Shown: positions 39,704 to 51,659, numbered from the stretch's first letter. The stretch is DNA of 64,000 nt from Sisyra terminalis (GCA_958496175.1 OY292274.1:56492630-56556629); one strand, 5' to 3'. Program-made: numbers and translations. Notes: generated by a model from the letters alone, not told the origin.

Positions 39704-39899
39704 AAATTGGTAAAAATATTCAGAGGACTAGGATCAAATAATAATCAGTCAAAACTATGCGCGACGTTTCGGCCCAGTTATTGAGCCTTCCTCAGGCGCT
39801 CTGAAATATCATAGTCAATTTTTTATTAATACTAACAATACAAACAATTATTACTGACTGATTATTTGATCCTAGTCCTCTGAATATTTTTACCAATTT
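39704..39899. repeat. long inverted repeat (44-47 bp arms) enclosing a hammerhead-like motif
   Basis: The arm at 39704-39750 and the arm at 39856-39899 are reverse complements over 44 bp, broken only by one AAT insertion in the first arm. The loop of about 105 bp contains the ribozyme-like motif. Near-identity of the arms suggests a recent origin or gene conversion. It resembles the terminal arrangements of Penelope-like elements and retrozymes. Confidence 0.85.
39755..39814 (-). ncRNA. hammerhead ribozyme-like motif
   Basis: Minus strand: outer helix I strand CTATG, an internal loop, inner helix I strand GCGC, core CTGAGGA (the fifth core base is free in hammerheads), one extra A, helix II GGCTC/GGGCC with one G-T pair, core GAAA, palindromic ACGT, cleavage-site C, then GCGC and ATAG, which pair with the first strands. 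The same one-base insertion before helix II occurs in the motif at 17263-17311. A bulged helix I with a very short helix III is typical of type I hammerheads in retroelements. Confidence 0.6.
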
Positions 39900-39900
39900 A

Positions 39901-42238
39901 GAAAATAATGTAAAATATGTTTCTTCATCTTTCATAATTTAGTTAAGTACCTACTTATTATCTAAGGCAGAATATTGATAATTTTATATTATATTACGAT
40001 TGTTTAAGAATAAATAGTTTTAATTTAATAAAATTCCCGATAATTCCAGATAAAATTTGTTATTAAATTTTTGCTTATGGTCAAGTTTTATAAAAATTAT
40101 TGGTGTGTATAAGAAATTATGGAAAAATTTAATTAAAACCAAATAAAATGAAACGAAAAGTTGTCAATATATGACTTATGGAAAATGTTTAGTATTTTTA
40201 GATCATTACCATTCGCCAACCAAGGGGCTCAAAATCTTAAAACCACTCAAGCTCTGCAAAATTTTATTCTTAGATATACCATATTGACGATAGTTTTACA
40301 AAACCAGGTAGATATTAGAGGGCAAATATGCAAATAAAACGTTAAGTATGTAACTCAATACCTACATGCATGTTATACCTACTACTAACTATGACTTATA
40401 AAAGCATGTAAATAGAGTATGAATTTACAATTTTAAAAACATTTTATCTCAATAATATACTAAAGCAATAGAGTTGTTCAATAATGGCAACATACAATAC
40501 AAAAGTTTATAAGTAATTAATTGCAAAAGATGTAAATTGAAATTTTTCTATCAAATAAACATGTTTAATATCTATATCTAACGCGAGTGTGCGTGATATG
40601 TTCGTGTTATTAATTACAGAAACCAAATATTACATTTACATGTAAAACGATACTCGTGTTCTTCCATTTTGCATCATCTCTTCTATATTCATTTCCACAA
40701 TTTGAGCGTGAGCAGGAATTTGTAAAACGATGCGGAACTTTGTATTGAACAACAACGCGTGATTCAAAAAAAGGGATGGTCCATTTTTTTGAACATTAAT
40801 GTTATTGACCTTCTATATTGCATGTTTTCCCATTAATTTATCTAAAAATAAAATTATTTTGCACGATATTAAAAAGAGATGAAAACTTAGAGGCATATTT
40901 AATGATAACTTTAAATTAAAACTTCTTTCCTTAATTTGAATATATTTAGATTTGACTAAACCTTTTAAGGCTATTTACCCTTAATAAATATTAACAATAT
41001 CAATTCATTTGCATAAGAAGCTTATATAATAAAATCCATCTAAATGTGTTTACTGAAATAACATATTAGTGGAGTTCAATAACAAACCGATAAACCCATT
41101 GAATAACTTTATTGAAAGTTTTAACTTGGTGAAAATAAAAATTTGCGAGAAGTAGAGAATGAAAAAAATTAAAGTTAAATCGAGGAAAAATGATAGTGCG
41201 GTTAGATTACTTATACATACATAGTCATATAGTATAGAATGCTGTATGCAGAAGAGGGTTAATTCATCTCTTTGGTCTTCCTGCTTATACGAATATCCCG
41301 TTTTACACACACACGTTTAATCACACATAAATACACAGACAAAAAGAAGTGGTACTAGCATTGCGGGGGTAGTGCAGTTCCCTCGCTGATAATACAGAAA
41401 GAGGGCTATGATATATAAACAGCGGGGCATCTAAGCTCTTCATTTCACAAGCTGTCACTTGCAGCAGGACATCACAGTGTGCTATGTCTGTCGTCGTCCA
41501 CATTCTCCCTTTTTCTCCCATGCCTGCCATGGGATCAGGAGCCTCTTTCGGCCCTTTTACCAGACCTGGTCGTTGGTGCTATATATACATCCACATGTGT
41601 TATTTTCCTAGTTTTCGACGCCCCTGCATGAAATTCTCGCTATTTGTTAAAATATGAAATGCAACTATTAAGAACATCGCTAACACAGTGTGTATTTCGT
41701 AATAACACTGATAAAATTTATTGAAAATCAATTGTTTTCGGTAGGAAAATATTGCGAGAGAAAATTGATTTTTTTTAATGAAAAAAATTGGGTACATAAA
41801 AACCAAAAAAATAATCGTTATGTACGGCAACAATAACCGTTAAAAATATAAAAAAATTGTATTGTTCGAATACGACAAAATAGTTTTTATCAATTCAAAT
41901 TTTTTTTTTACTTTCTCAATGAAAATTACAAACTATACACCAGTTTAATGACAGTTTAATGAAAATCACTTAAAATTGATTAAGTGTTTTATTGATCTTT
42001 CAATGGTAGATTTCATTGCTTTACTTTTCCATTGTCTCCAAATTTCTTCTGTTTTTAGGGAGTTTATAGTTGAGTTACAAAATATTTTATTTTTCATTAT
42101 TTCTTTTTTTTTTAAATTGTGTAACATTGTTAATTCTACCGCTACACATGGGCATACAAGATGCATCTTCTTTACAATTTGAGTATCAATCAAAACAGAA
42201 GATAAAACTTGTAAATGCATTTTATATGCAGTATTGTA
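39901..42238. other. intron with a GC-richer block at 41290-41630
   Basis: The block at 41290-41630 carries a 69-codon minus frame (41321-41530), but no splice sites or domain convinced me. The rest is AT-rich without recognised content. Confidence 0.45.
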
Positions 42239-42883
42239 TTGGTTAGGGAAAAAATCCATTAGTTTTACGTAAATTTCAAAGCTTCTTTAATATGTCTCGG
42301 ACTGTCCGATTTGGGTCAAATATACACCGTTTTGTTCTATAATTAGTTACCAGTTTAAGGGTAGCTTCAAAATAAAATTGATGAAAAACACTAGTAACTG
42401 ATTTTCATAATCTTCTCTTGATGACAATTTCTTATCACTAAGAAAGTTTTGTAATGCTAGAAAAAAATGGTAATCGCTTGATGCCAAATCTATACTATAT
42501 AATGGATGTAACAAAACTTCCTATTCAAGCTCCCGAAATTTTGGAATCCAGCTTTGTGCAATTGGCTTAAAACTGTTTTACGGTCGATATTTAGCTCCTG
42601 GTCGATGCTACAACTACAAACATGCCGGTCAACTTCGATTAAAGTTGCAAAAATCGAAAAACCAAAATTGCACTTAAGAAGCTGTTACACTATCGATACC
42701 ATAAACTTTATTCACAATTTCAGCCGCCTGGCTTGCATTTTCTTCTTTATCAAAGAAAAACTGTAAAACGTACCAAATTTTCTTTTTGTTGAATTCTATT
42801 TTAACACCCTGTAACTCACCACTAAATAGTTCATACAAAAAACCGTAAAATAATTAATTAAGTGCAAAATGTCACCTTGCCAA
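42239..42883 (-). mobile_element. decayed mariner element with transposase fragments
   Basis: The low-coordinate end is TTGGTTAGGGAAAAAATCCA preceded by TA. The other end, read inward on the minus strand from 42883, is TTGGCAAGGTGACATTTT, a plausible but diverged partner. Between them the minus strand carries pieces of a mariner transposase in order: first helix-turn-helix (FFDKEENASQAAEIVNKVYG), second helix-turn-helix (IDRKTVLSQLHKAGFQ), the third catalytic region (YSIDLASSDYHFFLALQNFL) and the C-terminus (EQNGVYLTQIGQSE). The first two catalytic Asp regions are deleted and there are stops and at least one frameshift. No TA is seen at the high-coordinate end. Confidence 0.85.
42285..42800 (-). 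pseudogene. mariner transposase pseudogene
   Basis: Broken reading frame of a mariner DDD transposase. The N-terminal DNA-binding half (about 42545-42790) is joined to the C-terminal part (about 42290-42500) across a large central deletion. The catalytic Asp of the SDYH motif is retained; the other two are lost. Stops occur after VTAS, before the SIDLA segment and after LPLNW. Confidence 0.85.
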
Positions 42884-42905
42884 GGAACATAAATCTGAAA
42901 TTGTT

Positions 42906-42933
42906 TGATCGATATTTTATGAGATATCGATCA
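42906..42933. repeat. 10-bp perfect hairpin TGATCGATAT / ATATCGATCA
   Basis: Perfect stem with an 8-base loop, just outside the mariner relic. Confidence 0.7.
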
Positions 42934-42939
42934 CTATAG

Positions 42940-44818
42940 ATATCTACTGAAAAAAATAGATTTCTTTTTCATCAACCTAACACATCTGATATTTCAAAAT
43001 TGATACAATTGTAATGCATATTTTTTAAATGTAACAATATTACATAGTTCTGATTGGAAAAATTAAAAAAGAGGGATGTTTGGAAACCGAATAAACTATT
43101 CTTTAATCTTTATAATACACTTGGATTTATCAATAAATTTTGACTAATTATCATTCGATTAACAGTTTATAATTGATAGTTGTTTAAAAAGATTTCGAGG
43201 TTTCATTTTTTTTTTAAATAAAATCATAAAATATTTTTATTAGTATGTTAGTGCTTTTCTTGCTATCATTAAAAAGACAGATGTTAAAATTATTTCTCTA
43301 ATAATTTTCAAGATTTTATAATTTTAAGAAAATCTATGAAACTATAAAAAAAAACGAATAAAAAGTTGATTTATGTCACACTTGGAAAAAAAGCTCGTAT
43401 TTCTGCCAAATTCTATTTGATCAATCTAGTGCATTAGATATACAGACGTGTTATCAGATAAAGCTTCAATTATTTCAATGTCAATTTACTGCTTTCAAAG
43501 TCTCTTCATCTCCAAATTAAGATAATTACAGTTACATTAAACCGAAAGTAGAATCGTTACTACAATTGTCTACGCTAGTTTCAAATCGAACTAACAATTG
43601 AAAAGGTGTCGCTCATCTCCCGGAATCTCTGCGACACATGACAATCAATCAAACGTCAATTGATAATCTAATGACTAATACGAAACCATTAACGAATATT
43701 ATATTTCCATTAATTTGATATGAAATACAAACACCCTCAACATGTCGAGTCCTCTACGCATGCACTCTAAATAGCCGTTTATTTCTTGTCTGTCGTTTCT
43801 AGTTCAAAGGGATGACCGTAAAATATAAAAGTTGCCCATAGCGATATTATTTGTAACGTGCAATTAAATACCTACATACGATATAGGTCTGAACAGAATA
43901 TGTATAACGTGACATAGGTATTTATAGACGTGGTAATACCATCATACTGGTAGATATCATATAATGCGTAGCGAAATTTTTAATCACATTTGTTCAGCAA
44001 TTGATTCAAAGCAAAGAAGAGAATTTTATTGTAGTGAAATATTTTTAAATTATATTTCCAACGTTCGATTTTGCAGATTATAATAATATTATCAGTATTA
44101 TTATTACAATCTATAGGTTTAATGATTTATGCAGGAACGTTCTCCCCGGGCGTACACAGAGCTAAATAGTAATTTCGTGTTGTGTTTTGTATGATATCGT
44201 GGAGCGAGGTTTTGATCGTTGGGGGGACGTTGCTTGGTTAGTCTGTCTATACTCTATACGTTCGTTGGTTGTTTGGTTGGATGGATGTTGTTGATGATTA
44301 TGGTGTGGTATGGTTGTATGGTAGTTATTGCATGGCTGAATGTGGATGGTCAAAGTAGATGGACAACGATGGTGTTTTGTAGTGGACGGTGATGTTCAGA
44401 CAACGTGAGGATGACCCCGGGTCAATGCGAGAGAGGATCTCTCCCAATGCGTCTGATTGGAGCATCCATCACTCGCACACGTAATTGGTTCCCATGGCCC
44501 TGCGGATACCTCTAAACCCTTAACCAACACATGATCACATACAGAAAACATGAGAACGAAATGAACAAAATCAAATGAATCAAAGCGCGTGTTCTTTCAA
44601 TTTCAACCGCACTTAATTATCAAACTTTACTTATTATATATTTCATTAAAAAATCATTCTAGTATCTGCATTCTATCACTATACCCCAACAAATCAATTT
44701 CATTGGCAATTTTTGGAATGAATAAAACATTGACACCTCAAGTCTAAATGATAAACTTCTAGCGAGTAACCCGAAAATATTTCTGTTTTCTGAAAGTTTT
44801 CCTGATTAATTATTCAAA
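42940..44818. other. intron with TALE/Hox-like motif and a G/T-skewed block
   Basis: Contains TGACAATCAATCA (43639-43651), and a block at 44160-44400 that is strongly G+T biased on the plus strand. The minus strand of that block reads as an N/H/Q/T-rich frame without an ATG. A GC-richer segment follows at 44400-44520. No exon is supported. Confidence 0.4.
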
Positions 44819-44821
44819 GTA

Positions 44822-45630
44822 CCGTAATACCTCGCTTTGCGAATGCTCACTTAATGGAAATTCGATATTACGGACATGATTCATTAAGTATTAAAAGTTC
44901 GGTATACGGATGAAATATTCGCCCTTACAGACAATATATGCATATTTTTTCTGTTTTGCTTATAGTTTTTGTGAGCTTTTAGTAGATACATAAATACAGT
45001 TTATGCTTGGTTTCATTATACTAGGTGTACCCAAAAAAAATGTCATTTTTAAACCAATAGTCAATCAAATGCCATTTATCTGCTTATAAGTAATTTCAAA
45101 GTGGTACCTAAGACATTTTATGATTAGAATAATTTATCAATTTAGTAAAAATTACAAAATATTTTTATTCCGAAATCTATATTGAAATAGTAGGACCAAA
45201 AACTCGAAAGAATATAAATTCGGTATTATATGCTCACCAAGTTTCACAGAATAGCAACGCAAAGTTGTTACAAAAAACATTTTCAATGTTTATCTAAATG
45301 CATTAGATTTTCATTAATGCCAAAATGAGTTTTTCTAAGTTCAAATTCGATCATTTTCATTTCTCCAACTGGTACCAACGAAATATGACAAAAAATAAGG
45401 GGGGAAATGGTACCAAATGTATACCAGAATGTCAAAGACCTGTCAAATAATCCCAACCAATCTTAATCGATCGACCAAATACCCAAAAGGGTCCAAAAAC
45501 TGTTATCAGATAAGATTCTATGCTGCAATACTGTAATCCAATTGGATCTCATAGTAAAAGTGGTTTCTTTTAACAGATTTTCGGATAGTTTATGAGGAAC
45601 GCATCCTTTCCGTAAAGCGGAGGATTACTG
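44822..45630. mobile_element. non-autonomous pogo/Tigger-like DNA transposon
   Basis: The left end is CCGTAATACCTCGCTTTGCG. The right end on the opposite strand is CAGTAATCCTCCGCTTTACG. Both are flanked by TA (44820-44821 and 45631-45632). Subterminal CGATATTACGGAC-type repeats on the left fit Tigger/pogo ends. The 809-bp interior has no recognisable transposase. Family assignment rests on the style of the ends. Confidence 0.7.
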
Positions 45631-46665
45631 TATAGCATATGTGTGTTGTGTATACTTGCAAGTAAAGGATATCTTAACTATTTTAGGCAATGTAAAAGAA
45701 TAAGACATATGGTCTTATAACAAACTGAGAGCAAAAACAATATTCGGGGTTTTTTTAAGAATTGCCATCTATTTTTCCCCAACTACAATAAACAAGTACA
45801 ATATTGTAAACTAATCTCTATCCTAGATTAGGATCTACAGACACTGCTTGGATGGTTTATGCAAGATACATTACACTTAAAATTAAAAACAAAATGTAAA
45901 CAAAAGTATTTGTATATATATTCTAAGAGCAATAAATTTTATTTTATTTAACTATTTTAGGCACCTACTTCATTAAATTGTTTGGAAAAAAGCAAGTAAG
46001 TTTTTAGGTTAGTATCTATAGGATTTTGCACACTTAAAATGTACTTCAAGCTCCGTATACCTGTATAAATTTTACTTTCAATTTCTACTAGTTTCCTAAG
46101 TCCTCGTCTAAGTAGATGAATTAATTTAATTTTGGCAATGTTCCAAAGATAACTCTTTAATGGATCTTTTCAATAACCGAAACGCTCATTAAACAATTTC
46201 CCTTCTACATAAAAAGAAAAATTCTAAAGCAACCAAAAGTAAAAAAAAATGTATAGGTATATATTTATTACTTTTTGTTGGAAAACGTCTTTGTAGTTTT
46301 ATAAGTTCAAAATTATTAATATAAGCATAAACTTGATCCGTTCCTAATTTACATAATGCCGATAATATATATAAGTGTATGCACTAAGAATTTGTTTCAT
46401 AAATGGAGGTAGATCATTGTCTGATCGGTTTTCAAAGATGCTCAATTTCGTCTTGGGATTATGCCTGAATACAAATCAATGTCGGATTAAAATATTGCCG
46501 TGATTATTCAATATTTTTTTTTTAAAATGAATCAGAAAAAAATCATGAAAAAGATTACGAAAATTCTTCGTGTGATCATATACCTTCCTAAACAAATAAA
46601 TGTCAAGAAATAATTCCCACTAAGCCGATTTATGTCTCTAATATATATGTTATCCATATAGTCCG

Positions 46666-46687
46666 TAATTTCTTAATTAAGAAATTA
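46666..46687. repeat. 22-nt perfect palindrome
   Basis: Arms TAATTTCTTAA and TTAAGAAATTA. Confidence 0.7.
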
Positions 46688-47747
46688 TTATTAAGGCATT
46701 AGACATAAAAATTGTGCTTTTGTAAAAGAATATTAATATTTAGCACATAGACGTCTACAATATTAATTACTCTTTGCTTAATAAGTTTATAATTGGAAAT
46801 ATGTCCTAAGCATTTTTATAGGATCCCATTATAAAAGTGCTGTCGAGTAATTCTATCCCTAGATTTTTTAAATTATATTGCAATTAGCATAATTTTTTTC
46901 ATTATTAAATCTGTTTAATTACGTTTATGGTTTGAATATTGTCATTAATTTCCTAATCAGCAAATTAATTGCTAGTGAAAAAAAGATTTATTTTTTATGG
47001 AAAATCATAAAAGAAGTTATCTTCCTACAACTTTTAAATATAATTTATAGTTTTGTAAAACCAAAAATGTATGTGGAGATACCTATATAGAAGGACTCAT
47101 AAAGGCAGTTATGTACCTATGTACTTTGTATTTACATATTGCAAATAGATGGTTTTAATTACCAAATTTTAAATGTAAAAATAAAAAGCTTTATGGAAAA
47201 ACTTGCTAATCATAATTTTTATTTTCCAAATATCGGTTTTGCTAATTGTTTGAATGTAAAAATGGCTTAAAAATACAAGAAGTTTTTAAGAAATAAATTT
47301 GAAAAGGAATTATTATAGGTAACCAATCCTACGAGTAGCAATGACAGATAATAAATATTATACTAGCATTAGTATATTATTAAAAAAAAATTATGATAAG
47401 AATGAAAACTTGGCACTATTTGCAAGAAAATTTAAATTTTTTACAACTAGCATTATCCATTTTAGGGAATGCTAAGTAATTTTCGAGTATAAAATTTATC
47501 GATTTTTTGTAACAGTATAGTCTTTAATACAGTATCATTTTGACATTTTATAGGCCTATTTGAAGAAAATAAACTTTTTAAATCCAAATCATAGAAAACG
47601 TATGATTTTTGAACATAATTTCAAGATCCGTACACTAAATTTGCTAACGTATTGGTGAGAAAACTTCCAATGAATCTGGGTTCTCTATTCGTTCTATCGC
47701 TATGTTTGTGTAAATTAAACTACATGAAGCGCATGGTTGGTGATAAC

Positions 47748-47763
47748 TAAACGCATGCGTTTA
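47748..47763. repeat. 16-nt palindrome TAAACGCATGCGTTTA
   Basis: Perfect palindrome within a slightly GC-richer island. Function unknown. Confidence 0.65.
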
Positions 47764-48413
47764 AGCTGAACGCTATGGCCGCAAGGCGGGAATGCAGTTG
47801 TTACCATAGCGACCATCATTTCTACCCATACTCTACTAACTCGTACATAAACAATGCACCGTTTCTTTTTATTTCTCCCACTATTTCAAGTTCTCCACAC
47901 CTTTTACCGAAAACAGTATCTAACCGGCATAAGTCAAAGTGAGACGACATGATAAGTCGCCTTGAATGAAACAAGACAGTACGATCGACGGCTTCGAAGA
48001 AAGATATATATACATATACTAAATCAGGTGTGATAAAGACGAAAAATTTGTTAAGCAGTTTGTTTCGGAATTTTGAATGAAACAAAGATAGCCGTATAAA
48101 ATAATTGATAGTAAAAAGAGTGCGTTTCATATCTGAGGAACAATAATACAAAATTGGGAAAGCAATTTCATTTATAATGTATATAGAAAATTGTTATTTG
48201 CACTTGAAGATTAATTTTGTATACATATACGATATACAATTTTTTTTAAAGTGGAGATAAGAAAACGCAATGCAAACCAATTACGATTCAGCGCCATAAA
48301 AAATTGCTAGGAATGATATGTCGAAAAATTTTGTAGATTTATGGCTAGGAAGTGATGCTTTTTAATACTAATATTAAAGAAACGAACGCGCGGCAATTGG
48401 GATATTTACTCAC

Positions 48414-48521
48414 CAGGACTACCGAGGAAGACGGAGGAATAAAGGACGCCTCTCCGGGCGGCGTCGCTCGCGGCTCTTGCGTCCGGCGGCGACGACCATT
48501 CCCGTCTCGGACACCATTTAC
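48414..48521 (-). CDS. candidate 108-bp GC-rich internal exon on the hth strand
   Basis: On the minus strand this block is preceded by a plausible acceptor (tttcatctgttatag) and followed by a strong donor (ctg|gtgagta). It is 65% G+C (70 of 108 bases) within strongly AT-rich DNA. The length is a multiple of three. Two of three frames are open throughout. In the phase that would let it splice into the hth homeodomain exon (phase 1 in and out), it reads KWCPRREWSSPPDARAASD and continues to end ...FLGSP plus a split Gly codon, which would join directly to DASNAS. In the phase-0 frame it reads VNGVRDGNGRRRRTQEP and continues Pro/Ser-rich. I recognise no domain in either frame. It could be a cassette exon of hth, an exon of another transcript on the same strand, or a GC-rich non-coding island with chance splice signals. 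Its position, 25 kb upstream of the homeodomain exon, suits an hth isoform exon. Confidence 0.5.
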
Positions 48522-51500
48522 CTATAACAGATGAAAGTTATCATTAATAACATATTCAGGAATATATTTTTTTCATAAAATGAAAAATAATGATAAGATT
48601 TTCTTTAAATGAAACAACTTTCCAAATTTAGTTACCTCTACTTGATGAGTGCCAAATTTCAAACTCTTAAACTACAAAATATTATGTCTTACTTTTGAAA
48701 TAACTATTCCAGGATTAATTTCGGAAAAATTTCTAACAATTTCATTTAAGCTGTAAATTTTCTCATTGATTTACATAGTATGTACAAGCATTATGAGTTA
48801 TAGTGAATCTAATGTTAAAAACATTGTTCAAAATTCGAAATGCATTTCCTCGAAATTCTTTGCAAATTAGAGTATTATTTTCTTTCAAAAACCGAAAGCT
48901 CATCGTTTTTCGAGAACCCCACTAGCAATTTTGCTGAATCTCAATAGATTTGGTCATATTTTGGTTTTTCTGTGATTAAGCTTTCAGACATTACATCATC
49001 TCAAAGAAACAGGGTGGGAAAACGAAGTGGTACCAAAAAAGGGATCACATTGCAAACTTTTATTTTTAACTCACACCAATTCAAAAAATTCCAATACTTT
49101 CAAGTATTTTTACTACTTTAATCCTAATCTAACACCAAAAACACTAAAAATGCACCAAAATTTATTTTAATCGGTTCCCAAGAAAAAAAAAAAGTATCCA
49201 TTTGGGTGTGATTTACCAATACTTTTAAGCAATTTTAACAAAAAGTAATTCTCTAAAATATCATAAAACGATTGTTAATCATGGTTCATTTTTTGCCGAA
49301 AGATTAAAAAGTTAACTTAATGGTAAGCGTTAAAATTTTGGTATTTACTTAGCTTATCTATTATGATTATTAATTTGAATGTAGGTATATTTTTTGTTTC
49401 AAACTAGTAAAATACTTAAAACAAGAACATAATTGTTTTAATAAAACGTTTCACAACCTTTAAGTGATCATAATTTATTTTTAATGTAGTTTTGTCTTTT
49501 TATAAGTAGATAAAAGACATGAGGTCAACATATTCGAAACAAACTCATTATATTTCCATTCTCCATAATTTTTTTCTTGGGTTTTTGATGGTGTATAAAA
49601 ATATTAATAAAAACAACAAAGTGTATATGTTAAAATTAATATTTTGTATCTTTTGAGTTGATTAGTTTCGAAACTATAACATTTAAGACGAAAATTGTTG
49701 TCACTAATAAATCAAAGAGAAAAGAAAATGATGGCAATATGATAATCAATTAGACAACATAACGATGCTCTCATTTCGTTACGAAGCTAAAGAGTTTCTA
49801 TCAATGGACCACTAACTGTATACAATGATGTGCTCACTCAGCTTTCCAACTAAAATGATTTATTGTTAGTTTAGAAAGAGAAATCCTTATTGTCTTCGGC
49901 TATTTATACGTTTGTTGTGTACCTCTACCATTAATATATATGGTGGGAACGGGTATTAATGATTAAGGAACTTTACCTGCTGATATATTTTAAAAGTCAA
50001 TGGGTACACACAACACACACATGTGAATTTATTCGTAAAGTTTATATTGATCATCAACATTCGTGTCTATTACCCATCATCAATGTGTCTATAACCAGTT
50101 ATTAACATTGTAATAAAAAAGTTTAAGTCTTTTAGAAGAATCCATCTTTTCTTTTAAGTATTTCATAATCATTTATTCTTTCAAATTGAAGTCTCGAAAA
50201 GATTCTTAATTTGTACAAATATTTCAATAAAATTATCAAATAAGTATTCTTCCAAATATTATGTCTTTCTAAATACTTTCTTATGAAAAGAATTTGTAAC
50301 TTATACTATGTATTTTGATTATGTCCCAATAAACTTTCATTAAAACTAATTTAAAATGTAAAAGTTGTACCTATAATAATGTCAATGAAGAAAATAATAA
50401 CGATTTTCTTTGAGAAAATCCTATAGGTAAACACATTTCAAATATTCAAAAAACCTATCAGAAACCATTAGAAGTCGTTTAAAGTTATTAAAGGTATTTT
50501 ACATGTAATTATTTCAAAATGTCTCTAAATGCCTTTCTTAACAGGGAACCGTAATACAGATTTTGCAGAATTATGTAGTATTTTGGTTATGCAAAAGAAA
50601 GAAAGACAAAAATTTGTCGAAAAAAGAGATAAATTTCAATTTTTTTGCTCCTTTAATGATAATTTAACAATTAAATATACAAAATACATCAAAGTTATTC
50701 CCGAACAAAATTAGATTTTAATTTTCTTAATACTTGATTCACCGTTTTCCTAGAATTTTTCTAGAGAAGTTATAAGTAGTTGTATTGAGTAGTAATTGTT
50801 TGTTATTGCGTAGTAGAAGTAGTAGTAGTAGTAGTAGTAGTAATAGTAACATTACCCGTAGAGTTATAAAAATATTCGTACTTTAAGCAATTTTACTAGA
50901 TTATTCAAAAATTTGTTTCTATACTTTCAAAAAACATAGTTGGAAAAAGTATTCAAGAAAGAAAAAAAAAGCAACTTCCTAAAATGTGATTTAATACGTA
51001 AGTCATTAATTTTAGAACTTCACATTAAAAAATGTTTACCTAGCGACTCCCTCAATAAAAAAGAGAAGTAATAAAAATGATTTGATAGTTTTAACAGAAT
51101 ACTATCAAGCACAGAAAACCAAATTCAAATGAACTTAAATATTACCGAAAAAAATTAATAAAACAGGCTCTTTTTCTTAGCCAAAAGATTAGACAAGTAG
51201 CATATGGGATTACTCAAAAACAAGCGGTATTTAGCAAAAAAAAAAAATCTTCCATTTTAATTGTAAATCTTATAAATAAATTGATGTGTACAGTGGTAGT
51301 TTAAATCCACCAGAATTACTCCTTAAAATTATGTGTTTAAACCACAATATTGATTGCATAAATATTCCCTTTTTAAGTGGTAAATATAGATCAAGGGTAG
51401 GTACACTTGCATTATGCCTTGAAAATTAGGTGCTCTTGTATGTTATAAGATTTCATTAATTAGGTGGTAGATACATATAGTATATCTCTATGTCTATGTT

Positions 51501-51596
51501 AAAAGTATTAGACCATAGTTTAATGAGTTATAAATTAACATGAAAACAAATTTGTTGAAAGTATATCCTCATTTAATTGTACAAGTATTGTTGATA
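48522..51596. other. AT-rich non-coding DNA upstream of the candidate exon
   Basis: Nothing recognised except an (AGT)n microsatellite at about 50810-50843. Confidence 0.5.
50810..50843. repeat. (AGT)n microsatellite
   Basis: About ten trinucleotide units with one or two changes. Confidence 0.9.
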
Positions 51597-51598
51597 TA

Positions 51599-51656
51599 TT
51601 GGGTTGACATAATATTGGTACATTATGCATTTAGTGCACCCTTCCCGTCAACCCAA
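51599..51656. mobile_element. 58-bp TA-flanked palindromic micro-element
   Basis: Ends TTGGGTTGAC and GTCAACCCAA are perfect inverted repeats, with TA on both sides (51597-51598 and 51657-51658). The ends resemble mariner termini. It may be a very short mariner derivative or a chance hairpin. Confidence 0.45.
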
Positions 51657-51659
51657 TAT

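Larger units (their letters stand above)
45633..48413. other. intron between the pogo-like element and the candidate exon
   Basis: AT-rich, with palindromes at 46666-46687 and 47748-47763 and an 8-bp hairpin CGCTATGG/CCATAGCG around 47770-47807. A 109-codon minus frame (47822-48151) has no recognised domain and no clear splice sites. Confidence 0.45.

Noticed and set aside
47822..48151. 109-codon minus frame close to the candidate exon
   Set aside because: No recognised domain, and no splice sites linking it to 48414-48521.
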